Part shown: positions 30,342 through 37,215 of the stretch, one piece after another
Layout of the letters: every line of letters starts with the position of its first letter
How positions within the stretch are numbered: the first letter of the stretch is position 1
DNA from: Haemophilus sp.
Lineage (GTDB): Bacteria > Pseudomonadota > Gammaproteobacteria > Enterobacterales > Pasteurellaceae
Length of the DNA stretch: 64,000 nucleotides
Direction: 5' to 3'
Assembly: GCA_019423005.1 (NCBI GenBank)
Contig: JAHZCF010000066.1
Span: 8,358 to 72,357, forward strand
Notes under the pieces: model-generated
Told to the model about the DNA's origin: nothing
Databases searched by the model: none
What the model saw: only the letters and a program-made list of their open reading frames with translations
Translations under genes and position numbers: made by a program

Positions 30342-31556
30342 ATGAAATTAAATAAACCATTCACAGACACTTTTTTACAGACCCTAAAACCCAAATCGAA
30401 AGAATACACAAAGCACGATGGCAAAGAATCTGGCTTAATGATTAGGGTAAAACCAAATAAAACGAAAACCTTTTACTTTGTTTATTCTTTTACTGGTAAA
30501 TATAAGAAAATGAGCTTAGGAGAATATCCGACACTTTCTTTAACTTTTGCCCGTGAAATGGTGAAAGAATACAAAGGGCTTATTTATAGAAATATTGATC
30601 CGCTTGCCTATCGGAAAACATTACAAAACCCAGTAGAGGAAAAGAAAATCACCTTTTCTGAAATGGCGATTAGATGGCGTGATAAGCGTTTAAAATTGGG
30701 AAAACTTAAACCCGAAACAGTCAATGATGCTTTCCGTCGCGTGGAATTGCATTTATTCCCGAAAATAGCAGATTTGCCTATTGAGCAAGCTAGTTATAAA
30801 ACCTTTGATCCCGTATTATCGCCACTTAAAAACTCAAATACGCTTTATAAAATCAATATTGCAATTAATCAGATTTTCAGAATGGCAGAAGATGAGGATT
30901 TAATAGTTAAGAATCCATTTAGGAACATTCATGATGAATTTACCTACATTGAAACTAAAAATCACCCGACACTTGCACCTGAAGACTTGCCACGTTTATT
31001 TAGAGTATTACAAGGCGCAGATTTGAAGAAACCAACCGCACTTTTAATCGAATGGCAATTATTAAGTATTTTGCGCAGTTCTGAGGCGGTGAGTATTGAA
31101 TGGGCTGATATTGACTGGGAAGCGAAAGCCTTACATATTCCAGCTGAACGAATGAAAGGCGGAAAACGACCGCACAGTATACCGCTTTCTTCTCAAGCCT
31201 TGAATGTGCTAGACCAAATGCGCCGTTATACTGGAAATCGTAAATATGTGTTTTGTTCACGCATAGCACCTTTCAATAAACCGATGAATAGCGGGGCTGC
31301 AAATGTAGCCTTGAAGCGAATGGGGTTTAAGGATTTATTGGTTGCGCATGGTTTGCGTAGTATCGCCAGCACTTATTTGCATGAATTAGACCGCTTCTCA
31401 TCAGAAGCAATTGAATTATGTTTATCTCATGAAAATAGGGGAAAAGTCCGTAAAGCCTACGATAAATCGAAGAAGTGGAAATCAAGACAAGCTATTATGC
31501 AATGTTGGGGCGATTATGTAGAGCAATGTAAACTTGAAGCTATGAAAACAAATTAA
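30342..31556 (+). CDS. int: P4-type tyrosine integrase
   Basis: This 404-residue site-specific recombinase inserts the element into tRNA-Ser. It has the N-terminal arm-binding DUF4102 domain (TKHDGKESGLMIRVKPN, KKMSLGEYPTLSLTFARE), a core-binding SAM-like domain, and the catalytic domain. Catalytic residues visible are the first arginine in LSILRSSEAVSIEW, HGLRSIAS (HxxR), the second histidine in LSHE, and the tyrosine in KAYDKSKKW. ATG 30342 follows a short leader with arm-like repeats. Position right next to the tRNA is classic. It contains an internal uptake sequence (about 31037). Confidence 0.95.
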   Translation: MKLNKPFTDTFLQTLKPKSKEYTKHDGKESGLMIRVKPNKTKTFYFVYSFTGKYKKMSLGEYPTLSLTFAREMVKEYKGLIYRNIDPLAYRKTLQNPVEEKKITFSEMAIRWRDKRLKLGKLKPETVNDAFRRVELHLFPKIADLPIEQASYKTFDPVLSPLKNSNTLYKINIAINQIFRMAEDEDLIVKNPFRNIHDEFTYIETKNHPTLAPEDLPRLFRVLQGADLKKPTALLIEWQLLSILRSSEAVSIEWADIDWEAKALHIPAERMKGGKRPHSIPLSSQALNVLDQMRRYTGNRKYVFCSRIAPFNKPMNSGAANVALKRMGFKDLLVAHGLRSIASTYLHELDRFSSEAIELCLSHENRGKVRKAYDKSKKWKSRQAIMQCWGDYVEQCKLEAMKTN

Positions 31557-31565
31557 AAGTTAAAC

Positions 31566-31590
31566 AAAGGGTGGAATTTTCCGCCCTTTT
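31566..31590 (+). terminator. terminator after int
   Basis: A 9-bp stem with one G-T pair (31566-31574 / 31581-31589) followed by T4 and an AT-rich tail closes the integrase unit. Confidence 0.7.
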
Positions 31591-31757
31591 ATTCCTAATT
31601 TTCCCCTCTAATTTTCGCCGTTTTCTTTTTCTGAAAAAACGCAGTCAAACCCTCGCCACGCCCGCACATTAAAGATGTCGATTTTAACGCAAAATTTGGA
31701 TGCCGCCCACGCCTTCCCAGTAGTGGCGCGCCTTGATATTTTTAAACCGTAATCATT

Positions 31758-31794
31758 AACGCAAATCAACGCAAACTAACGCAAAATTTGCGTT
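31758..31794. promoter_or_regulatory. phased AACGCAAA operator array
   Basis: AACGCAAA occurs at 31758, 31768 and 31778, exactly ten bases apart, followed by an inverted copy TTTGCGTT at 31787-31794. Spacing of one helical turn on one face of DNA is typical of regulator or excisionase sites; AlpA is the obvious candidate ligand (inference). Confidence 0.6.
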
Positions 31795-31896
31795 AAAAAT
31801 TCTGCTTTTTAGTGATTTTTGACGAATGAAAATCGGACAGTTTAGAAAGCGTTACACAAAGTACAGTTAAATATTCCACTGTATTTCTCCTAATTA

Positions 31897-31958
31897 TGTG
31901 AATCCATTCTCCACAAACCCCACCGAATGCATGCCAAACGCATATTTTCTATTATAAA
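31897..31958 (+). promoter_or_regulatory. candidate activator-dependent late promoter of the capsid operon
   Basis: The dyad TGTG-N11-CACA (31897-31915) is centred about 56-59 bases upstream of the start predicted from the TATTATAAA box (31950-31958). P2-family late promoters have an Ogr/Delta site of form TGT-N12-ACA centred near -55. Here the spacing is one base longer, so the match is suggestive only. Confidence 0.4.
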
Positions 31959-32018
31959 AATCGTTCCACAGCGTACCGCACAGACACAACAATGACTACA
32001 TTTTATAGGTAAGAAAAA

Positions 32019-32237
32019 ATGCAAGAAACCCAAACGAAAGAACGTTTTTTACGGATTGATGCCGTAATTGAATTAACAGGGCTTGCGCGTTCTACTATTT
32101 ACGACAAAACACGATTAAGCCAATTTCCACAGCCCGTAGATTTAGGCGGGAATAAGAAAGCATGGCTAGAAAGTGAAGTAAATAAATGGATGCAAGAGCG
32201 CATTGAACAACGAAACCAAAAAACAGCAGGAAAATAA
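32019..32237 (+). CDS. alpA: AlpA family transcriptional regulator (first copy)
   Basis: This 72-residue MerR-like winged-helix protein has the AlpA pattern FLRIDAVIELTGLARSTIYDK (21 residues; core VIELTGLARSTIYD) for the helix-turn-helix, followed by FPQPVDLGGNKKAWLESEVNKWM, the wing and C-terminal helix. AlpA proteins of satellites and prophages switch on integrase/excision or operon transcription. It heads the unit with the coiled-coil and capsid genes; its stop is one base from the next start, so they are co-transcribed. AGGTAAG precedes ATG 32019. Confidence 0.85.
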   Translation: MQETQTKERFLRIDAVIELTGLARSTIYDKTRLSQFPQPVDLGGNKKAWLESEVNKWMQERIEQRNQKTAGK

Positions 32238-32238
32238 A

Positions 32239-32925
32239 ATGAAACTACAAAACTCACAAATTCAAGAAAAAATGACCGCACTTTTAGAGCAGTTTAATAA
32301 TCAGAAAGAGATGCTAATCATGATTGATCGTGAATTAGCCGCCTTACACATGCAACAAGCTAAAAACAACGCCACGATTGCCGCAGTTAAATCTGAATAT
32401 GAACAAGAAGCTGCAGCAATGACGGCTAAATTTGAGCAAAGCCATGAGTTAGCACTTGATGACTATACTTTAATTCAAAAAGCCAAAGCCGAATTAAAAG
32501 CTCGTCTTGATTTCTTCACTGCAACCGGAGAAGAGTTGGAAGAAAAAATCTATCAAAAATCCGAGCAAGTTTTTACAGCTAAAGCGCAGTTATTGGCAAC
32601 ACGAAAACATTTAATTTTTAGTTATGGTGAGGCGTTAGCCGATGAATTTATTCAGCAACATATCGAACAAATCACCTTGTTTAGAAGCTTAATTATGAAT
32701 GGTATTGAATATGATCCAATAACAGAAAAAGATGGCAAAGATGTATTTAATGAAATGCTCATTAAGAAATTATCTGGTTTTGATAATTCATTGCCTGATG
32801 AATTTAAATTGCCAACGCTTAATCTACAACAAGACTGGAAACCTAAAACCCCAACTCAAAAACATGTTGATAGCTTTAAACCTCAGGCAGATAAAGGGTT
32901 TAAACGTTTATTAAATAATTTCTAG
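32239..32925 (+). CDS. coiled-coil protein next to the capsid gene, candidate scaffold
   Basis: The product has 228 residues from ATG 32239 (AGGA just upstream, one base after the alpA stop). The first two thirds are rich in Glu, Lys, Gln and Ala with heptad-like spacing, pointing to a long coiled coil; the C-terminal part (about residues 170-228) is Pro/Lys-rich. It is not a recognised family. Its position directly before the major capsid gene is where P2-like phages place the scaffold, and P4 size-determining Sid is likewise a helical protein of similar size, so an assembly role is a reasonable guess only. It holds a USS near 32275. Confidence 0.7.
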   Translation: MKLQNSQIQEKMTALLEQFNNQKEMLIMIDRELAALHMQQAKNNATIAAVKSEYEQEAAAMTAKFEQSHELALDDYTLIQKAKAELKARLDFFTATGEELEEKIYQKSEQVFTAKAQLLATRKHLIFSYGEALADEFIQQHIEQITLFRSLIMNGIEYDPITEKDGKDVFNEMLIKKLSGFDNSLPDEFKLPTLNLQQDWKPKTPTQKHVDSFKPQADKGFKRLLNNF

Positions 32926-32935
32926 GAGAATAAAT

Positions 32936-33877
32936 ATGGAACGCATTACAAGTCAAAAATTCGCAGAATATAAAAATAAGCTAGGCGGCAACAAAACCGG
33001 TGAAAGTGAATATATGCACGATTTTGCCAAGATTGAAGCTATTCTCAATGATGGAATTCAAAATAATGCATTTTTACGCATGATTGACGTTAAATTCACC
33101 CAGCTTACCTTTAATCAAGCGCATGAATTATCCTTACCGATGGTTAGTCGAACCAATACAGATAATTCTGCTCGAGTGCCTAAAAATTATGTTCAAGCTG
33201 GCGTAGATTTTAATTGTCGACAAGTCAATTTTGATACCAAAGTCTCCTATCAAGATTTAGATAAGTTTGCGGATGTAGATTTTGAAAAATCAATTAATGA
33301 CAGCATGATCAGCGAATTCATGCAAAATATTATTATGATTGGTTTTAATGGGGAACGTTGGGCAGATGACAGCGATCCTGTACAAAATCCATTAGGGCAA
33401 GATGTGGCGAAGGGCTGGATAGCTCAACTTAAAGAAAAAGGGCAGATGATCAATGCTGCAACAGAACAAGGCGCAAGTATTAATCAATTAATTGCTAAAG
33501 CGCTTGATAAATTGCCGGTTAAGCTTCGACATAGTGGCGAATTAATCGCTATTTGTGGGGATAACTTGCTAGGCGGTGACTTTGTTAATGTGGCTTATTC
33601 TGATTTACAGAGCGCCAAAACAAACAACGTTATCATTCCTCAAAAGCTTATCGGTGGATTAAAGGCAATCAATGTAAGCTATTTCCCAAAAAATGCGATT
33701 TTAGTTACCGCACTTTCTAATCTAGCCATTTATTTTAAAAAGGATAGTTCACGTCTTTTCTTCCAAAATAAACCGCGTGAAAATGCACTTGAAGTATATT
33801 TTTCTACAGACCTTGATTTTCTACTAGGAAATCATTTACATGCAGTTTTAATAGATGGCATTAGTACAGAGGCGTAA
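32936..33877 (+). CDS. P2-family (GpN-like) major capsid protein
   Basis: The 313-residue protein resembles P2 GpN along most of its length, as judged by eye: MIGFNGERWADDSDPVQNPL with LGQDVAKGWI (P2: AGFNGVKRAETSD...NPMLQDVAVGW), LIAICGDNLLGGDF, VIIPQKLIGGLKAINVSYFP and NAILVTALSNLAIYFKKDSS. This is the HK97-fold shell protein. It is somewhat shorter than P2 GpN (about 357) and lacks its N-terminal scaffold-cleavage region in recognisable form. AGGAGAATAAAT precedes ATG 32936. No portal, protease or terminase gene accompanies it, so the shell must be completed by a helper phage. Confidence 0.88.
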   Translation: MERITSQKFAEYKNKLGGNKTGESEYMHDFAKIEAILNDGIQNNAFLRMIDVKFTQLTFNQAHELSLPMVSRTNTDNSARVPKNYVQAGVDFNCRQVNFDTKVSYQDLDKFADVDFEKSINDSMISEFMQNIIMIGFNGERWADDSDPVQNPLGQDVAKGWIAQLKEKGQMINAATEQGASINQLIAKALDKLPVKLRHSGELIAICGDNLLGGDFVNVAYSDLQSAKTNNVIIPQKLIGGLKAINVSYFPKNAILVTALSNLAIYFKKDSSRLFFQNKPRENALEVYFSTDLDFLLGNHLHAVLIDGISTEA

Positions 33878-33880
33878 TCT

Positions 33881-34123
33881 ATGACAGAGATAAAACAAGG
33901 TTCTTTTACCTTGCTTGAATGCGCTGAAAGAATGTTAGAGGCAAGCCGAACGATGACGATCTTTTGTATTGAAGAAGCAATAAAACAAGGGCATATTTCA
34001 GAAAATGATAAAATCGAACTTATGTTAGCCTTTGCGGATTTAATGGAAAAGGAAGCGCAAACATTCAAACAAAGCTTTAAGCGCACTCAAAGCGCCCAAA
34101 AAAGCGAGATCTTTAACTTTTAA
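33881..34123 (+). CDS. small unknown protein downstream of capsid gene
   Basis: The product has 80 residues, mainly helical by composition, with no signal peptide or membrane segment. It begins MTEIKQGSFTLLECAERMLE and ends in a basic, Ser-rich tail. ATG 33881 is three bases after the capsid stop, so it is translated from the same message. I recognise no family. A decoration or assembly role can be guessed only from position. A GCCCC/GGGGC hairpin follows. Confidence 0.7.
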   Translation: MTEIKQGSFTLLECAERMLEASRTMTIFCIEEAIKQGHISENDKIELMLAFADLMEKEAQTFKQSFKRTQSAQKSEIFNF

Positions 34124-34129
34124 TTAATC

Positions 34130-34155
34130 GCCCCGAAAGGGGCTTTATTTTTATA
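34130..34155 (+). terminator. terminator closing the capsid unit
   Basis: GCCCC-GAAA-GGGGC (34130-34143) followed by a TTTATTTTTATAT tail ends the alpA-coil-capsid unit and insulates the toxin-antitoxin cassette. Confidence 0.75.
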
Positions 34156-34228
34156 TAAAAACCTTTTAAAAACTTTTTAAAGTGCTATTATCATATCTAA
34201 TGAAGATAAACCATATGGAGGAAAAAAT

Positions 34229-34483
34229 ATGGCAATTCACCAAATTTTGACACAGCAAGCTGCAAGCATTACCGATTTAAAACGGGATCCGATGGGCATT
34301 GCACAAGCAAGTGAAGATGGCGCAGTCGCCATTTTAAATCGTAATCAACCGGCTTTTTACTGCGTAACACCAGCCCTTTTTGAATATTTTCAAGAGTTAG
34401 CGGAAGATGCCGAATTAGGCAAAATTGCGCAAGAACGCATGAATAACGGTGAATTTATTGCGGTAAATCTTGATGACTTATAG
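34229..34483 (+). CDS. RelB/StbD-like antitoxin
   Basis: This 84-residue Phd/YefM-like antitoxin has SITDLKRDPMGIAQASEDGAVAILNRN with the typical DNA-binding N-terminal fold, then NQPAFYCVTPALFEYFQEL, very like StbD of StbD/StbE modules. It should bind the toxin and repress its own promoter. GGAGGAA precedes ATG 34229. The toxin gene begins 11 bases before its stop codon, as usual for such pairs. Confidence 0.9.
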   Translation: MAIHQILTQQAASITDLKRDPMGIAQASEDGAVAILNRNQPAFYCVTPALFEYFQELAEDAELGKIAQERMNNGEFIAVNLDDL

Positions 34484-34763
34484 CCTAAAATTTCACGAGA
34501 AAGCGTTAAAGGAATGGAACAAACTAGGCGAACCGATAAAAAGCCAATTTAAGAAAAAGTTGTATGAGCGCTTAGAGAATCCTCACGTGCAAGCGGACAG
34601 ATTAAGCGGATTTTCAACCGCACTTTATAAAATTAAACTCCGTGCGGCAGGTTATCGCCTTGTTTATGAAGTTAGTGATAATGAAATCACCGTTTTTGTG
34701 TTATCAGTAGGTAAACGCGACCGTCTACAAGCCTATGAAAATGCTCGGAATAGAGCGCATTAA
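34473..34763 (+). CDS. RelE/StbE-like mRNA interferase toxin
   Basis: The product is a 96-residue basic protein of the RelE/ParE fold, beginning MTYSLKFHEKALKEWNKLGEP, with FKKKLYERLENPHV and the C-terminal core LYKIKLRAAGYRLVYEVSD...VLSVGKRDR. Conserved basic and aromatic residues agree with ribosome-dependent mRNA cleavage in this family. The ATG at 34473 is preferred to the TTG at 34470. Coding overlaps the antitoxin. The USS near 34618 falls inside the gene. It may stabilise the element or act in phage defence (inference). Confidence 0.9.
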   Translation: MTYSLKFHEKALKEWNKLGEPIKSQFKKKLYERLENPHVQADRLSGFSTALYKIKLRAAGYRLVYEVSDNEITVFVLSVGKRDRLQAYENARNRAH

Positions 34764-34793
34764 GTCCGAGAGGTTAGAATTTTAATTACATAA

Positions 34794-34822
34794 ATAAAGC
34801 CCGCTAATGGGCTTTATTTTTA
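34794..34822 (+). terminator. terminator after the toxin gene
   Basis: A 9-bp stem (34794-34802 / 34809-34817) with a TTATTTTTAC tail follows the toxin-antitoxin pair, so terminators stand on both sides of the cassette. Confidence 0.75.
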
Positions 34823-34836
34823 CTTAGGATATGAAA

Positions 34837-35709
34837 ATGAAAGAAAAGAAACCATTAATAAAACAATGGTACACGCTCGATCAAGCAATAGAAAAGTTGA
34901 ATAAAGAAAACGTATGTGATTTATCCAGAAATGATTTAGTGCATTTTTGGTTAAATGATCTTATAGAGTTTCACACTGCTATTTTCTATAACATAGAAAA
35001 GGCCACGTTAGGAAATATAAAAATAGAGTATGAGAATCTACAAATATTCGATTTTGCACTCAATTCAGATGAAATAGAGGAAAGATTTTTTAATGAAAAA
35101 AAACCTATTTTTAATAATGGTATTTTAACTGTGTGCGCCTATACTCCTTTATTTGAAAAAATAGCTGATTCTTTTGATATATATGGAACAGCAAGAGAAA
35201 GGCGAGAAACAAATAGAATAGATAATGTTAAAAAGGAAATTTCTTTTGAGAAAAGGATGCCGTTACTTATAGAGGGGCTAATAAGAATAGATAGACCAAG
35301 TAGCATTATAGATAAGATAAAAATTAAAGATAGTATAAAAATAGATAATGTTTCATGGTTGTTTATTGATGATGAAGATAAAGATTTCATTATCGAGTTA
35401 GAGAAAAAAACTATAGATTTTTTATATTTGGATGAGATTTATGTAACGCATGAGAATTTACAAAAACTTTATGATTTACATGAAGATGGAAAAATAAATA
35501 ATAAATTACAATCAAAGAAAAGCCAAAATACACAAGCGCGCTTTATCCGTGATTTACTCGCAATTAACTACAATTTACATACGGCTCAAGAAATAAGAGG
35601 AGCACTTGATAACCCTCGTTCAATGATAAGCCGACAATTTGACGAAAAAGATCTAATCAAACCAAGCGGAAAAACTATCTATAATTATATCAATCAAGTC
35701 GAAGATTAA
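34837..35709 (+). CDS. unknown satellite protein with prophage-type C-terminal domain
   Basis: This is a 290-residue protein from ATG 34837 (TTAGGA seven bases upstream; ATG 34831 is too close). It is AT-rich, with Ile/Lys/Asn-heavy codons unlike the housekeeping genes. No membrane segment is visible. The last 60 residues (ARFIRDLLAINYNLHTAQEI, then SRQFDEKDLIKPSGKTIYNY) look like a C-terminal domain common in gammaproteobacterial prophage proteins of unknown role. A regulator is possible because twin palindromic operators lie just downstream, ahead of alpA2. Confidence 0.7.
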   Translation: MKEKKPLIKQWYTLDQAIEKLNKENVCDLSRNDLVHFWLNDLIEFHTAIFYNIEKATLGNIKIEYENLQIFDFALNSDEIEERFFNEKKPIFNNGILTVCAYTPLFEKIADSFDIYGTARERRETNRIDNVKKEISFEKRMPLLIEGLIRIDRPSSIIDKIKIKDSIKIDNVSWLFIDDEDKDFIIELEKKTIDFLYLDEIYVTHENLQKLYDLHEDGKINNKLQSKKSQNTQARFIRDLLAINYNLHTAQEIRGALDNPRSMISRQFDEKDLIKPSGKTIYNYINQVED

Positions 35710-35718
35710 TCCCTTACT

Positions 35719-35751
35719 TTGGAATATTCCAACTATTTTTGGAATATTCCA
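35719..35751. promoter_or_regulatory. twin GGAATATTCC palindromes, candidate operator
   Basis: Two perfect palindromes, TTGGAATATTCCAA (35719-35732) and TGGAATATTCCA (35740-35751), have centres exactly 20 bases apart, two helical turns. They lie about 100 bases upstream of the second alpA and look like cooperative sites for a dimeric repressor. Confidence 0.65.
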
Positions 35752-35846
35752 CCTTTCAAAATTCTCACCACCTACCATACGCTCCGACAAACAAGACATT
35801 TCAAGACACATTATTTGACAATTTCTATAACCAACTAGGGGCAACT

Positions 35847-36065
35847 ATGGAAAAAAACACTTACGCCGAAGTGCGTTATTACTCAACCGCCACAATTTGC
35901 AAAATGTTAGATGTATCTCGTGCGTGGTTATGGGATCAGGTTAATGCTGGCCATTTTCCTAAACCGATTAAATTTGGGCGATTAGCGCGCTATAAGGCAG
36001 AAGATGTAGAGCGTTTTCTCGCAGACCAAGAGCAAGTAACAGAAATTAATTTAATGGGGGAATAA
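35847..36065 (+). CDS. alpA: AlpA family transcriptional regulator (second copy)
   Basis: A 72-residue protein from ATG 35847 with YYSTATICKMLDVSRAWLWD as the helix-turn-helix, then FPKPIKFGRLARYKAEDVER, the usual AlpA wing and C-terminal helix. It is one of four related helix-turn-helix proteins in the element. The twin palindromes upstream are its likely control site. Its stop touches the next gene start (TAA-ATG), so it is co-transcribed with the zinc-finger gene. Confidence 0.85.
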   Translation: MEKNTYAEVRYYSTATICKMLDVSRAWLWDQVNAGHFPKPIKFGRLARYKAEDVERFLADQEQVTEINLMGE

Positions 36066-36371
36066 ATGGCAGGGTTAACAATTTATTGTCCTTTTTGCGG
36101 ACAACGTGCAGGCATTCGTACCACTGAAAAACTTTCATTACTTGTTACCAAAGCTCGCATTTATTGCCCTTCATGCGGGCAATTAAACGCCGATTTTGTC
36201 GGGCAGATTAGCAACATTAAAAGGGCGGTTTATGTGGATTGTCCTGAAGCGAACAACTGGGAGAAAACCGAAAAAGAAACTTTACAGGAAAAGGGCATTA
36301 AGCCCATGACGAATGAAGAACGATTAGCGCAGTTAAAAGGGCAAGATAAATCACAAGGCAAGTTATTTTAA
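36066..36371 (+). CDS. Ogr/Delta-like zinc-finger activator
   Basis: The 101-residue protein has two CxxC pairs, CPFCG (residues 8-11) and CPSCG (around 35-38), within an N-terminal domain reading YCPFCGQRAGIRTTEKLS, like the CP-C-AxxRTS start of P2 Ogr and P4 Delta. Those proteins activate late promoters of P2-like phages, and P4 uses Delta to turn on helper genes. The C-terminal half here is Lys/Gln-rich and longer than Ogr (72 residues). The call rests on the finger spacing and satellite context. It directly follows alpA2. Confidence 0.65.
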   Translation: MAGLTIYCPFCGQRAGIRTTEKLSLLVTKARIYCPSCGQLNADFVGQISNIKRAVYVDCPEANNWEKTEKETLQEKGIKPMTNEERLAQLKGQDKSQGKLF

Positions 36372-36392
36372 ACCGTACGCTGAATTGAGAAC

Positions 36393-36422
36393 AAAAAAAA
36401 GCCCAGTCTTCAACACTGGGCT
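36393..36422 (-). terminator. minus-strand terminator inside the satellite
   Basis: An 8-bp GC-rich stem (36400-36407 / 36415-36422) with a 7-base loop has eight A on its left and no T-run on its right. It therefore reads as a good intrinsic terminator only on the minus strand, although no minus-strand gene is present. Confidence 0.65.
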
Positions 36423-36482
36423 ACCCATAAACCAACCTAAGATATTGGATAAACAAAGGAATTAATTCACCTAAGGAATCGT

Positions 36483-37058
36483 ATGAATTATACAATTAAA
36501 TCAATGAACTACAAAGAAAAGTGCGAAAAAATAAACAAATTTACAATTTTACTATTGACAGATGAAACGAGATTAAACTATATTGAAAGCGCCTTAGCAA
36601 ATTGCGGGGTACGGTCGTCGAAAGCCGTTTTATCATACAAGGCGAGCAGCGCGCCTAATCGCGCTTTTTTTGTTCGTAGCGTTTATGCACCTATTCAATA
36701 TAGCCTATCTTCTGATAGTCTATTCTCAATGGTAGCGCATAATGGGAAAGGTTTCGCCCTTTGCCGTTTTCCTTGTATGACGGTTTTCGACCCCGTTATG
36801 CGTTACCGCCAAATCGTCGAAAGTTTTGCGGTAACCTCCAAAAACTCATACAAGGAAACCGCAGAAATGATCTACAAATTTCTATGCGTTAATCGCACAC
36901 ACCCGCACTTTAATTTGTGCATTCAATCTATTCACGCCAACAATGAAGAAAGCGCCAGATTAAGCCTTAATGCTGATTTTCGCTATCTTGCCACCGTTGC
37001 AAAAATTAACCCCAAATTTGACCGCACTTTAGCGATGAAAGGGGGAATTTATGCGTAA
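36483..37058 (+). CDS. possible Icd/Ash-like host-inhibitor family protein
   Basis: This 191-residue basic protein starts at ATG 36483 (AAGGA five bases upstream). The middle (SLFSMVAHNGKGFALCRFPC) and the C-terminal end (IQSIHANNEESARLSLNADF then RYLATVAKINP) recall the Icd-like/Ash proteins of P4-type elements, which are linked to inhibition of host cell division. This is by pattern only. It has no membrane segment. An uptake sequence lies near its end (about 37020). The next small gene overlaps its stop by eight bases. Confidence 0.6.
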   Translation: MNYTIKSMNYKEKCEKINKFTILLLTDETRLNYIESALANCGVRSSKAVLSYKASSAPNRAFFVRSVYAPIQYSLSSDSLFSMVAHNGKGFALCRFPCMTVFDPVMRYRQIVESFAVTSKNSYKETAEMIYKFLCVNRTHPHFNLCIQSIHANNEESARLSLNADFRYLATVAKINPKFDRTLAMKGGIYA

Positions 37059-37215
37059 TTTTTTCTTTCTCTCAGCATTCGATCATTTTCACCAAAAATA
37101 CTATTCAAGCAGGTTTTTCTTTTACGAAGAAGCCGAGAGGGTAGCGCGCCATTTAATGGAAAATGACCCTAACGTATGGGCCGTAAAAATTCAAAAAATG
37201 GGAGGTGAAAAATGA
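37051..37215 (+). CDS. 54-residue small satellite protein
   Basis: ATG 37051 to TGA 37213-37215 encodes 54 residues, starting MRNFFFLSAFDHFHQKYYSS and containing EEAERVARHLMENDPNVWAV. It is preceded by GGGGGA, overlaps the previous stop by eight bases and the next start by four (ATGA). Tight coupling on both sides is good evidence that it is translated. No family is recognised; the sequence looks like a small soluble alpha/beta protein. Confidence 0.65.
   Translation: MRNFFFLSAFDHFHQKYYSSRFFFYEEAERVARHLMENDPNVWAVKIQKMGGEK

Larger units (their letters stand above)
31591..32018. other. non-coding control region between int and the capsid operon
   Basis: These 428 bases hold no convincing gene. 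They carry four AACGCAAA repeats (one at 31686-31693, three phased ones from 31758), a TACAG-N12-CTGTA dyad (31862-31883), a TGTG-N11-CACA dyad (31897-31915) and a TATTATAAA -10-like box (31950-31958), all leading to the first alpA. Confidence 0.6.

Noticed and set aside
31862..31883. SOS box in the satellite
   Set aside because: The dyad is TACAG-N12-CTGTA, opposite in orientation to the LexA box CTG-N10-CAG.
35710..35846. Longer N-terminus for the second AlpA from 35739
   Set aside because: The extension would cover the palindromic operator and has no ribosome-binding site; ATG 35847 gives the normal AlpA length.
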